Positions 33,729-44,649 of a stretch of 64,000 nucleotides of DNA are shown here, one piece after another; within the stretch, counting starts at the first letter, position 1, and the number at the start of each line of letters is the position of its first letter. Both the position numbers and the translations under genes were made by a program. The stretch is from Anaeramoeba flamelloides (Eukaryota; Metamonada; Anaeramoebidae). The DNA lies in the NCBI GenBank assembly GCA_027625915.1, contig JANTQA010000063.1:6715501-6779500 (forward strand), given 5' to 3'. The notes under the pieces were generated by a model. The model was not told the DNA's origin. It saw only the letters and a program-made list of their open reading frames with translations, and made no database searches.

Positions 33729-33801
33729 TAGTTCCACAGAGGCTCGAACTCTGGACATCTGCGTTATTAGCACAGCGCTCTGCCGACTGAGCTATGGAAC
33801 T
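33729..33801 (-). tRNA. tRNA-Ile, anticodon AAT
   Basis: A 73-base cloverleaf with no intron. The 7-bp acceptor stem (AGTTCCA with TGGAACT) pairs fully. D arm GCTC-AGTCGGCA-GAGC; anticodon arm CTGTG-CTAATAA-CGCAG with anticodon AAT; T arm CAGAG-TTCGAGC-CTCTG; discriminator base A. A-box-like TAGCTCAGTCGG and B-box GTTCGAGCC are present, and CCA is not encoded. The A34 is expected to be edited to inosine, so it reads ATT and ATC codons, heavily used in this genome. Confidence 0.96.
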
Positions 33802-34439
33802 GTCAGAAAATACGTCATAATTTTATTTTAAATATAAGTTTACAATACCAATAAAAAAAAAGCAAACTTTTTTTCCTACTTTCTCTCGATTCTACTTTTT
33901 CAACACCCAAAATCTGTTTTAATATTAATAGTAAGAACGAGTTTTAACGAAAAGTTGATCGCTTCTCACTTCAGATATATTTTTAACGTATTCAATTAAG
34001 AATTGATTTAACACACCCACTTCAATCCTAAAAAAGAAAAAAATAATTATTATTTTCATTCAATAAAAATAAGAAAAAAAGTTATTCTTCAAACCGTGAT
34101 TTACTTGATTTAATTTTTATTTCATTCACCTGGATCACAAAACAAGAAAAAAAGAAAAGTCAAATAGATATCAAGAAAATAAGAAAAAGGAATATGAATG
34201 GAAATCGAAATCGAAATCGAAATTGTCCAAGAAATAAAAAGAATAAAAAAAGAATAAAAAAAGAAAAAGAAAAAGAATAAAAAAATAAAAAGAAAAAGAA
34301 TAAAAAAGAAAAAAAAAGAAGAATAAAAAGACAAGCCAATGATCAAGAACTTTGAGCAAATGCAAAAGCAAGTAGGAAAAAAAAGTGAAAAAGGATTTTC
34401 AAAAGATTTCTTCAGTGTTGCTTGATGTTTCTTGGTGTT
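33802..34439. other. Spacer with a possible orphan terminal exon
   Basis: On the minus strand a TTTTTTAG acceptor is followed by a 33-codon frame (about 34027 to 33925) reading IEVGVLNQFLIEYVKNISEV and ending RSYY before TAA. Immediately upstream, a second small frame after GATCCAG (about 34130 to 34090) can join it in phase at CG|GTTTGA. The codon content looks protein-like, but I cannot name the family and find no start. The rest is a GAAAAAG-rich tract (34140-34330). Confidence 0.25.
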
Positions 34440-35327
34440 TTAATTAATTCCTAACAAATAGAACAGAACTTGGTTGATGCTGTTCTTTTGTAGGGAGCTT
34501 ATGACGACGTCGATTTTTGGGCTGTTTGGAACATTTCTTTTAATTTCTTGATTTACCAATTTTGGGACAACCTTATTTTCATTGTCAACGGACACGACAA
34601 GGAAGTGAGGTTTTCTGTTGATGAGTTTCTTGTTTTCGAAAAAGGTATTCATCAAATCGAATCTCTTGTTTTCCTTTTGGGAATTTTTTTTGGATCCTTT
34701 TTTGGGTCCTTTTTCTTTTGGCTTGCTTTTGTAAGCTATTTGGGCTGTTTGGTTTGTGACAAAAATTACATAGTCTACCACACCTGCGAATTGCGCAATA
34801 CTTGATTTCTTTTGGAATGGGAGATAGACAATCTGGAATTTCTTTTCAACCATTTCTTTTTTGAGGTCTGTAATTTCTTCGATGGATGTTAAGTCTAATG
34901 CGAATTCTTCGTCCCTTTCCTCGTTAAGATCCACATTTCCCTTTGACTTTTCCCCACTTTTAAGCAAATCATACAAGTGCATGCTTTGCTTATTGTCAGC
35001 ACCTGCAATTATAACAGTTGGCCTTTCAGCGAGCTTTGTTTTCTTTTCTTTTTTTTTCCTCAGGAATCGGCCAATTGTTTTGTCCAGAATAAATGTCAGC
35101 AAAAGCACAATTACCGACCAAAAGATAAATAAGACAACAAGAGTTGGGACAGGCAGGTGAAATGATTCCACGAATTGATAACTTGGGTCAATGATCCTCA
35201 TAAGTATAAAATTTAGAACTTTTCCTAAATAAAAATTGACATAATCCCATAACGTGTCGTATAAATGGAAATCATCTTCTTCTCCATATCCAAGGAAAAA
35301 GATTTTGATTCGGTGCCAGTCGGGCAT
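34440..35327 (-). CDS. SRP receptor beta-like membrane protein, G-domain degenerate
   Basis: A single-exon protein of 295 residues. One strong membrane segment lies at about 60-82 (TLVVLFIFWSVIVLLLTFIL), followed by a basic patch and then a Ras-like fold: beta-1 RPTVIIAGADNKQS, a later QIVYLPFQ, VVDYVIFVTN, and HFLVVSVDNENK. The order (N-terminal anchor, basic linker, small GTPase-like domain, with an NTFFENKKLINRKPHFLVV block resembling the NKxD region) fits the beta subunit of the signal recognition particle receptor, which tethers the alpha subunit to the ER. The P-loop (GxxxxGKT) is GADNKQSM, the DxPG switch is LPFQ and NKxD is VDNE, so nucleotide binding is probably lost. A Lys-rich insert (PKEKGPKKGSKKNSQKE) follows VFVTN. 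Alternative: an unrelated membrane protein with a similar fold. Confidence 0.55.
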   Translation of the reverse strand: MPDWHRIKIFFLGYGEEDDFHLYDTLWDYVNFYLGKVLNFILMRIIDPSYQFVESFHLPVPTLVVLFIFWSVIVLLLTFILDKTIGRFLRKKKEKKTKLAERPTVIIAGADNKQSMHLYDLLKSGEKSKGNVDLNEERDEEFALDLTSIEEITDLKKEMVEKKFQIVYLPFQKKSSIAQFAGVVDYVIFVTNQTAQIAYKSKPKEKGPKKGSKKNSQKENKRFDLMNTFFENKKLINRKPHFLVVSVDNENKVVPKLVNQEIKRNVPNSPKIDVVISSLQKNSINQVLFYLLGIN

Positions 35328-35601
35328 TTGATAAATGATTAAGAATGAAGAAAGTTAAAAAAATGTTTTTTGAGAAACCCACACAACAAAAATGGATTAT
35401 TTCTTGTAGTAAATTTAAATGAATGTTATTTTTCAAGAATGGTATTTGAATTATAAATTGGAAAAAATTTTCACTTTCCTATCCAAATTTTTCTTTTACA
35501 TACATGGGCTTTTCAAAGAAGAAGGTTTTTCGTTACAGCTCTATTTGAATATAAGAGATGGAAAATGAAGTGAAAATTTTTCCCGTTTTAATTAAAATCA
35601 A
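35328..35601. repeat. Promoter flank with a small hairpin repeat
   Basis: Between about 35460 and 35590 the words GGAAAAAATTTTCACTT and AAGTGAAAATTTTTCCC face each other around 100 bases. A related hairpin lies at 3155-3275 inside family G copy 1, and one arm occurs at 15298. It ends just before the foldback element. Confidence 0.5.
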
Positions 35602-36162
35602 TTAAGGTTTACAATCCCAGAAATTTGAAAAAAGATTATCTTGTGTCATTTGTGACCACTTGTTAATTTGGTTCTTATCTGATCGATCTTGTGCTTGGTA
35701 TGGATTTTAATAGTGGTTCAAAATGGCAATTTTTGACAATTTATTTTTTTTTTTTCCAAAATGAGAATTGAAGAGTGTAAGATTAATAGGCTGGAACTCA
35801 AGTTATAAAAAAATGTGATTTGTGTGTTTTTGATTGAAATTTTTGATTAGGTATGGTTTTTTTGGGTGCTTTTAAAAAAGTTTATTTTTTCATTTAATTA
35901 ATTGACACCAAAGTAAATCCAGATTCTTTTCACCAACACAAAATTCAAATTTTATTCTTGAACACCTACCAATCTTTTAAGCTTACATTCTTCAATTCCA
36001 ATTTCGATAATAAAAAAAAATAAATTGTGAAAAATTGCCATTTTGAACCACTATTAAAATCCATACCAAACACAAGATTGATCAGATAAGAACCAAATTA
36101 ACAACTCACTACACCCTACACAAGATAATCTTTTTACAAATTTCAGGGATTGTAATCCTTAA
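35602..36162. mobile_element. Long foldback element family A, copy 2
   Basis: TTAAGGTTTACAATCCC at the left and GGGATTGTAATCCTTAA at the right, with arms matching those of the copy at 16353-17016 (CAAAATGGCAATTTTTGACA on one arm, its complement on the other). Arm identity is visibly lower than in copy 1 and the centre differs, so it is probably the older insertion. Confidence 0.8.
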
Positions 36163-36659
36163 AGAAAGACATTTAACCATTTTGGATACACAGCGAAACA
36201 GTAAAAAAAAGTTCAACACGGTTTTTCAATGGGAACATTCATAGAACCTGACGATGAAAAGAAAAATCAATAAAAAGAAGAAACAATTTATTTTCAAATA
36301 ATAATCCATTATATTATTTTCAATCAACCCAACAAATACAATTTAAATCTACTTTCATCTCGAAATTCGAAGCTGTGTTTGGGAGATCGCAAAAATATTA
36401 AATTTTTTTGTTATTATAAATTTTTAATACATGATCAATCAAAAAAAAAACCCACCAAAAGATAGTATTAAAAAAACTGTTAATGTGATGGATACTTCTT
36501 TTTGGCTTTATTTATTTATTTATTCTTTTTTTAATTGATCTTACTTTGAATTTTCAGTAATTTGTCCAATTAAAAACTTTGTTTAACTTTTTTTCCAAAA
36601 TGGGAATTAACATATTCCGATAATATTTTAATCAAAAAATTCAATAGGGATTATCAAAA
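36163..36659. other. Intergenic, no feature recognised
   Basis: AT-rich spacer between repeats. Nothing recognised. Confidence 0.4.
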
Positions 36660-37050
36660 ATAAAGCCATCATGGTTGTCTTACAAATTAAAACATCAGTG
36701 AATTAGACTCTATATTTCTTGAGATTTAGAAGTATTATACAATTTCAAAAATTTATAACAAGGTAATTTTGACAGATCAGATACTTAATTGGTAGATGGT
36801 AGTAAGGACCACAACCCAAGGATGTTTCTTTTGATTGAAGTAATGTCGAGTTTTCAATAAAAAAATCTGAGAAAAATGGACTTAGAAGAAACCAGTTGGG
36901 TTGTGGTTTTTACTACCGTCTTCCAATTAAGTATTTGATCTTCCCAAAGAATCTACTCCAAAAATTTCCAAATTTTATTTTTCTTCTGGATTTAAAGAAA
37001 TATAGAGTATAATTCACTGATATTTTAATTTTGAAGACCCCCACGTTGGT
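36660..37050. mobile_element. Foldback repeat family N, copy 2
   Basis: Arms of about 150 bases face each other: TTGGTAGATGGTAGTAAGGA and CCACAACCC on the left, GGGTTGTGGTTTTTACTACC on the right, then outward to AAGTGAATTATACTC-like ends. The TTTCTTGAGATTTAGAAGTA word relates it to the inverted arms at 53985-54100 and 55015-55130. Confidence 0.65.
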
Positions 37051-37067
37051 TTTATTTAAAATAGCCC

Positions 37068-37620
37068 TTAAGGGACTAATAATTCTTATTTATTGTTTTT
37101 CCATAAGTGATAGAGTAACTATTTACATAATGACAGAATTAAACCCGATGTTTAACTTTATTTATCAACTTTATAGAGATGAATTTTCCTTTTTAAAACA
37201 GTTTTTTTTTTTTCAAAATAATATTTTCAGTAAAAATTTTTGATCCTTTTTTCGTTTTGAATTTTTGGATCAAATTAAAAAAAGAAGAATTCACAAAAGA
37301 GTTTTAATTTAAGGAAAAATCTTAATTTTAGTAATTACTGAGAGTCTTTATTCAAAAGTAACATTGAAATTTTAATCTTATTTTAAAAATATAAAATAAT
37401 TAAATCAAATATTGAATCCTTAGAGATCTAAAAAAAATTTCATTATTTTATTCACAAATATTTATGAAATAACTTGAAATTTAAAATATTAAGCAATATT
37501 CTTTTCAAATATTCAGATGTACAAACAAGGAACTATTAGTATTTAAATCAGTTATTTGATAATATCAATTATTATTTTTTATTTGAATTATTAATTTATT
37601 TTCATTTTATATGTTTGAAA
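37068..37620. mobile_element. TTAA element family E, left half, copy 2
   Basis: Begins TTAAGGGACTAATAATTC and follows family E copy 1 for about 550 bases (ATAGAGTAACTATTTACATA, TTTTTGGATCAAATTA, AGTAACATTG, AACAAGGAACTATTA). The right half is missing. The 70-codon frame at 37031 lies inside it and is not a gene. Confidence 0.7.
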
Positions 37621-38747
37621 ATCTTTGAACAATTACTAAAGTTGTACTATTTAAGGTATTTACAAAAAAAGTGTGGCTTTTTTTTTTTACATTTAATAAA
37701 AAAAAACATCTTTTTTAGTGAAGGTATTCGTTAATTTGGGATACCAAATTAACCAAAATATTGATACCAATTAAATCAATGATTTGGGTATTTATTTCAA
37801 AATATATTTTATGAAATATTCCCCAAATAATGAAAAAAAAAATAGCACTGTTTTTGGGAAAAACGATGTATGACCAATTTCAATAAAACACTGGAAATGT
37901 GGAAAGGGTATATTTGATTTTTTAAACAAACAAATGCTGTCATATTTTATAAATTCTATATGAAAATTTGTTCTCATTAAATGAGTTATGATAAGGAGTT
38001 TTTCCATCAAAAATAAAATAATAAACACCAATTTTCACTCCTAAAAAAATTTTAGATAAAATCGAGATCAGAAAATTAAATATATTTCATTTAGGTAAAA
38101 CAATACCAAGAAACAAATTGAATTATTTTCAGAAATCTATAAATCGTAGTTAATGATTTTGGATGTGTAAATACTTTTTTGAAGATTTATTTTAATAAAT
38201 ATATTTGAAAATAAATTTGCCCCACTTTTTTGGAAATAGCTTATTGATCTCATCCAATAAAAAAGATACTCGATTTATTAAAAAATCATGAATTTTAGAA
38301 AAAAATCTTCGTTTTGATATAAATATCAAGATTGAATCATAATTATCCAGAATACGAAATAACAGAAGAACTTTCTTAAATTTCTCTCAAAAACTAGATG
38401 GGTTTATTAAAAATTCAATTTTTTCAAAAATTAAACAATTAAATAAAAGTTTCTTTTGATAAAATTTATTCAATATATTGAATACATATATTTAAAATAC
38501 AACTAAATACATCGATTTGATACAAAATAAAAAAAAAAAATTTGTTATGTTGATACCTAATAAAAATTGAGTTAAACTTTGAAATTAAAAAAATAAAATA
38601 AAAATATTTATTTTATAATTGAAATGTTCTATTATATACAGTAATATTATTATTTTATCTTCAATTGTTATCCTTTGAAAAGGAATTTATAAAAAAAATT
38701 CACAAATGATAATTAAAAAAAACTATCCTGCATAAAAAGTCTAAGAA
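37621..38747. other. Spacer containing a decayed family D piece
   Basis: About 38250-38420 resembles part of family D as found next to the other F copy (GAACTTTCTTAAATTT, AAAAATTCAATTTTTT). The rest shows nothing. Confidence 0.4.
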
Positions 38748-39311
38748 TAAACTCTTTTTCAGTCAAAGGGGACCAGTTAGCTTGAAGAAATAGAACACAG
38801 TCTATGAGTTTAATTTCACTATTCTTCTCAAACTTAAATTTCAATTTTTACATCAAAATCATTTTTTCTCATTCAAGTAATTTTTTTTTTTTATTTTTCT
38901 TTTTACTTTTTTCTTTTTTCTGTTTTTTCTTCTTTTCTTTTTTCTTTTTTTTTTTTAAATAAATTTGAAAAAAAAAAAGTGTGAAAAACTAAACATTAAT
39001 AAAAGTTAGGCTTTGTATGTTCTTTTAAAATTCATACACCAAGTATACAAATATTGTTGTCAACAATTTTAATTTTCAAAGAAATTGAGAAATTTTACAC
39101 CAGACGTTCCAATAAAAAAGGCCGAAAAAATTTTTTAACATTTTTTTTTTTTGAAATTTCTGTTTTTTTCAGGATTTTCTTTTATGAGTATCGTCTATAA
39201 TACGAAGTTTATTATTTCTCAGATTTCTAAATAATCTAAGTTTGGCTGATTCTTAAAAATAAGGTGACTTTTTCATTTTTGGCTGGGCACCTTTAAGTGA
39301 AATGTAGTTTA
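38748..39311. mobile_element. Family F element, copy 2, uninterrupted
   Basis: TAAACTCTTTTTCAGTCAAA at the left and the inverted AAGTGAAATGTAGTTTA at the right. It aligns with family F copy 1 on both sides of that copy's family E insert, and has a single TTAA at 39253-39256 where copy 1 has the insert. About 564 bases, non-coding. Confidence 0.75.
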
Positions 39312-40463
39312 TATTGTTCAAAATTATTTACAATTGATTTTTTGAGCCATTTCAACCATTCACTACCCAAAAGTTTTATTTCCAATTGTCAGATACTTTA
39401 ATTGTGACTTAGTCTATGATAATACACATCACTTAACCGGATAATGCAGTTTTTTCAAAGAAATAAAATAAATTTTTGTTTCAAATCTTACTAATCTGAT
39501 ATAAAAATTCACAAATTGGAAAAAAATTGATAAATCGATTTTAATTCTAAAATAGTTCTCAAAAGTTCTCAAATAAAAAATATTTTTTTCATTCATTTTA
39601 ATACAAAAACCAAATCAAAAAATTAGATTTATTATTCAAAGAAAGGTATAAAACCAAAATTTATGTATATTCAATTTTCCAATATTGAGATTTTAATTGT
39701 AAACATCAGTAAAAATTAGTTTTTTTCAATTTTTAAATGTTCTGATTTTTCTATTCATGTGAAATTTGATTTAATAGTTTAGAAATTGAAATTTGTCCGG
39801 TATGAGAATTTTCTATTTATAGATATCTTGTTTGATCAGTGGAAAAAAAGTAAAAAAAAATTTTAAAATGAGAACTTTTCCTACTCCCATTTTACAATTA
39901 AAACAGAATCACATTTTTTTTCAAGAATGGTTGTCTTGTGTAAATTTACTCCCCTTATCAATTCGGATTAATTCTGAGAGTTTTTTATAGTTAAAAAAAT
40001 TCTATAGGAACCCAACAATTGCAAAAAAGAGAAGATGAAGAATGAATTTTACTTAAAAATCAAATAAAAGGATTTGGATTATAAAAATATTCAAAAAGCA
40101 CTCACTGAACAAAATAAAGGTGTTTTCTCTCTTTTTGGTGTGTAAAAAATGTTTGGTTAAATCTAACAACTAATCCAATAAGAAAAGTATATTTTTATAA
40201 CTGTTTAAAAGTAAATTTTAGACAACAAACTTGAACAAGTCACCCTAATAGTATTAGTTTGAAATCAAAGTATTACGAATTATTCGTTTTTACAAAAAAA
40301 AAACAAAATACAAGCTTGTCGAGAAACTTGAAAATTTTCAAATTGGTAAACATTTTTTTGTCTTTGTGTTTTTGTTTGTTATCTATTCACAACTTTTTCA
40401 TTTCTTATTAATCGGTCTTCCAAATAAAGAATAAAGCATTATTCAAACCATACCCTCTCTTCA
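39312..40463. other. 5' flank of the TFIIA gamma gene
   Basis: No element ends recognised. The 120 bases before the start are T-rich, then free of ATG until 40464. Confidence 0.4.
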
Positions 40464-41096
40464 ATGTCTAACACTAGTAATCCAAATTTGTCGTTATACC
40501 GATCAACAACACTGGGAAGGTGTTTAAAAGAGTCACTTGATGAATTAGTCAAAAATAAAAAAATCAACCAAAGGCTTGCAAACAAAGTGCTCTCTCAATT
40601 TGATCAATCCTTTTCAGACAAAATTGAAAACAACACCAACTCAAGGATGCGTGTGCAAGGTCGTGTCAGATCCTATCGAAATTATTTAGGGCTGTGGTCC
40701 TTTGTTTTGAAGGACGCCGTCATCAAATACAAAGGAAACGAAGTCTTTGACTCAGACAACCTTCGTGTTGTTGCGTATGACGGATCATCAACCTCCCGTA
40801 TCCGTTCGTCAACCCAAATTCGTAATAAAACAACTTCCTCGTCGTCTCAAACAAAGCAGAGCAAAAGTTCATCTCAAGTCCGAAACGGGCTTCAAAAGAA
40901 AAGAAAAAAGAAAAAAGAACCAAAGAGAAAGCTCAAGAAAAAACGAACAAACAAACCAAAGTCAAAACGTACCAATTACGACGATTCAGATTATCTCGAT
41001 GATGACTCAGACGACCTTTATTATTCAGAAGAAGACGAAGGTGAAGATCCAAATTCAGACGACAGCGATTTTAATCCAAATAATTTCAAACATTAA
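40464..41096 (+). CDS. TFIIA small (gamma) subunit with charged tail
   Basis: A single-exon protein of 210 residues. Residues about 9-107 match the TFIIA gamma family along its length: LYRSTTLGRCLKESLDELV (N-terminal helix), then NKVLSQFDQSFSDKI, VQGRVRSYRNYLGLWSFVLK, and a final strand DNLRVVAYDG. TFIIA gamma joins the alpha and beta chains to stabilise TBP on promoter DNA for RNA polymerase II. The usual protein is about 105-125 residues. Here about 100 extra residues follow: a Ser/Thr/Arg-rich linker, a Lys/Arg block (KKRKKKKEPKRKLKKKR) and an Asp/Glu/Ser block ending FNPNNFKH. That acidic end recalls the acidic C-terminal region of TFIIA alpha/beta, but no homology can be claimed. The start is the first ATG and lies just before conserved sequence. 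Confidence 0.92.
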   Translation: MSNTSNPNLSLYRSTTLGRCLKESLDELVKNKKINQRLANKVLSQFDQSFSDKIENNTNSRMRVQGRVRSYRNYLGLWSFVLKDAVIKYKGNEVFDSDNLRVVAYDGSSTSRIRSSTQIRNKTTSSSSQTKQSKSSSQVRNGLQKKRKKKKEPKRKLKKKRTNKPKSKRTNYDDSDYLDDDSDDLYYSEEDEGEDPNSDDSDFNPNNFKH

Positions 41097-44000
41097 AAAA
41101 ATTTTTTTTTTACTTTTTTTATTTTTTTCAAATTGAATAATTCAAGTTTATACCTCTATTTGAATTTAGATTGAAATTTGAATATTATTTTAGATTAGTT
41201 GGAATGTTGCTTTTTATTTTATGTGAAGAAAATTAATCAATGACTTCCCTTTTCTTTCAATGAATAAAAATAATTCCTCTTTTACCAATATAAACACAAT
41301 AAAAAAAAAAAAAAAAAATAGCTCAATTTTATTACTTTAATTATTTTCAACTCTTATTTGCTTTTTGAATTTCTTATTTGACAATTTTTTTACATCCACT
41401 CCAACCCTACCATGAAAATTTATAAGACACATGAACTGATTGTCTTTTTTCAGATTTTATTTTATGAAATAGAAAAGAATATTTCGATGATATCCAAAGA
41501 TAAAAATTCAAACTTCTCTTACTTCATTAGATTTTTTTTTTTTGTAATATAAACAAAGTCAAAAATGAAAATTTCAAAAAAGAAAAGAAATCACAGAAAT
41601 CACAGAAACTTGAAAGTCTTTTTAGATTATTTCTTTTACATAGTTTAAACTGAGATTTTTGAAATTTATGTAAATTGGATATCAATAATTAGTGCTTAGT
41701 GTCTATCACTAATAAGTGTAAAATTAAATTATCTTATTATTAAATATCAATTAAATTAGTGTTAGTTTTTCAAATAAATCTCAAAATTATTCGATTCTCA
41801 AAATCTTATTTTTTGTTGGTATTCCTAATTAAAAATGATCATTAACTTTTGTAATCAATTCAAGAAATCTAGAAAAAAATCTACCTTTCAAGACAACATT
41901 AAAGGTTGAATGATCAATATTCAGTCTTCCAAAGCTGTCAAATATCTTTGTTCAATTTATAACGAAATGTTGATTAGCAGCTAAAATAATTCAATTTTTT
42001 TAAAAAAATCTTTTAATATGTCCTTAATAAAATTAAGCACTATTTTTTTCTGATTAATATTTTTCGAATTTAAGAACATAACTTAATTCAATTAAACACT
42101 GTGATAATTTTTTTTAGTATAAAAAACACTCTCAACCTTTGAATATCGAAAATATTTTTTGGAATTAGTATGCACTTTTTTATTTTTTTTTGAAAAATTG
42201 GGATTGAGAAAAGTTTGAAATCAAAGAATAAGTTAATGTATTAAATTAGAATACTTTTCCAGAAAGTTTATCCTTTTAGTTTAACTTTTTTTTTATTTTA
42301 CCATTTAAAACTAAAAAAAACATTTGAGGACCAAATTAGTGCCTTTTGTGAAAAGAAAATTCCCCATAATTTAGAATTTGTTTTTGTAAATGAGTTTAAA
42401 CAAGAAAGTGTATCTAAAAATATACATAATTTCAAGTTTGAATTCAATGTTTTTGGCAAAAAATGTTTTCAAGAAAAAGTTGAATGGAAACTTTATTTAT
42501 TTTTATTTTATCATTTTGTTTTTTTAATTGTATAAATGAAAAGTATTTGATCAGTTTTTCATTTTTAGTGTTTTTTGGGTCGTAGGGACATATACTCAAT
42601 AGATAATTGTGTAAAATATTTTTTACATATTGGAAATATACCGAAACAAATAACTTTTAAAAAAGTAATAAAAATAAATCATTTTTTGGTTTTGATGTGA
42701 ATAAATATTAAGTACACATTTGAAATTAAAAAAATCGAAAAGAGTAATTGCTTTTGGGAATTCTAAATCGAAATTATTAAATACTGAGAATACTATTATT
42801 TTGGGTTTCAATTTTTAGATATGAAAAAGGAATTAACCAAAAAATTTCAAAAAAGTTATTTTATAAATATTATCCTTCTTTTAAAATCTATAAATTATTA
42901 TATTTTTTTAAGTTTTAAAAGTGATTATTAAGAGTTTAGCTGTTTACTTTTATATTTTCTAGAATTTGGAAGATTGGGGTGAAATTATAATTTTTTTACT
43001 CAATTCTTTTGAATTCTGAATATATAAATGGTATATAGAAAAAAGATAATTTTTCCTATTTAAAAAATAAATACATAAATCGATAATTTTTTTTTTTAAT
43101 CAAAATACCTTAATATTTGATTTTACTAAGATCGTTTTGAATATTTTTTTCTTGTCAGATAGATTAAAAATACCGAAATATTATAATATAAAGAAAATAG
43201 TGGGTTTTAAAACATTAATTTTTTCTTTCAGACTTGTATTAAATTTAAAAGAAAAAATTTTTGTATATTTATTTAAAAACTCAATGCTTTTCTAAAATGA
43301 TATATTATCCAACCTATTAAAATTGTTGATTAAGGATATCCTTGTTAAACATCTCTTCAATTACCTACTCAATATTTAGCATAAAATTTTTTGTTAAATT
43401 GATGAAAAATGCATTTATAAGTTCGTGAATGGCCGAGTAGAAACATTTACATATACTATCACTTTGTAAAAAATACACTCTTTTGGATTTTATTTTCAAA
43501 TATTATTAAACATGTAGAAATATTTATTACGTAATCCCGGTATAATATTTCCTTCTCAAACCAAATAGTATTTAATCTCAAAGATTCCACGTTGTTTATA
43601 CATTAATTTTTGAAAGAACCTAGAGAAAGGATTATTTAATGTTTGAATTATTGAAACTGATCTAAAATTTAGCAACTTTTCTTCTTCTCCCCTTTTTACA
43701 AATTCAGAATAGAGTTTTTTTTAAATAAAATCTATTATTTTTTTTAAATAAAATCAATTATTTTTGTTGGGTTAGAGATCCAATTTATAAAGTTGTTTCT
43801 TGTTGGATCAATAAATCGTTAATTTTTTCAAGATCAAGCTCATTTACTTTTTCTTTTTCTAAATATTCATTACATTCTGCTTTAATAATGTTATATACTG
43901 AATTTTTAATCTAAATTTTGTGATAAATGTCAAAAATCTTGATAAATGTAAAAATATAGCTATAAAAATTAAATCATTATATAATAGTTGCAAACTTTAA

Positions 44001-44649
44001 TGTTAATTCAACAATATTTTTAAAAAGAGAAATTATTTTTTGATCAAAAAAACAGATTATGTGAAAAATAAAATTGATTTTTTTAAAAAACAGTAAAAAA
44101 TAAACAAAATAAAATCAAGGATCAAACTAAATGATTTATTTTTTCTTAGTTTTTTATTTGGTTGGCAGATCGAGAAATCGATCCTTTACAACTTCAATGG
44201 TAATACTAAAGGGAAATTATGATTTCATCAGCCTATTATAATATTATCACTTTCTATAAATAAAAATGCTTATGGTACTAAAAATCGTTCATGTGTTCTT
44301 TTAAGAATGTTAACCTTGGTTTAAATGATTTGCTTTACTCTATGAAAGATGAAAGGAAATGATTCACCTTTTAAGTTTTATCAATAAACGATCCTGAAAT
44401 GAGATCTATTTTTAGATGAATTATTCCAAAAGAAAATCGTGTCTTAAAGACAATGAAAAAAAACTTTTCAAAAAGGGTAATAATTTGTTTGGTATTAAAT
44501 TGGAAGCGCTTTTAATAATGAATTATAATTATAATTATAATACACAAGTATATGAAAGATCATCAATAAAATGAATTATTGCCAAAGATGCTTCATATGA
44601 GAAAAGAAAGCACAAGAAAGGGTATTATTTAGTATTAAATGAAACTATT
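41097..44649. other. 3.5 kb gene-poor stretch
   Basis: Contains a decayed family D segment at about 41840-42000, a family L arm near 42990-43010 (ACTCAATTCTTTTGAATTCTG), and an ATCACAGAA microsatellite near 41590. A minus-strand frame with an in-front TTTAG acceptor lies at 43910-43785 (KNSVYNIIKAECNEYLEKEK, ending QQETTL then TAA). It looks helical and protein-like but I cannot place it. No complete gene is supported. Confidence 0.4.

Noticed and set aside
34122-34371. Two overlapping Phe-rich minus frames
   Set aside because: Low-complexity T-rich DNA; no membrane-protein pattern beyond homopolymer Phe.
40747-41136. 129-codon frame overlapping TFIIA gamma
   Set aside because: Shifted reading of the TFIIA gamma tail, with no domain and worse codon content.
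44100-44640. Possible extra gene between 44.1 and 44.6 kb
   Set aside because: Some balanced codons in short frames on both strands, but no motif, no consistent splice structure and several stops.
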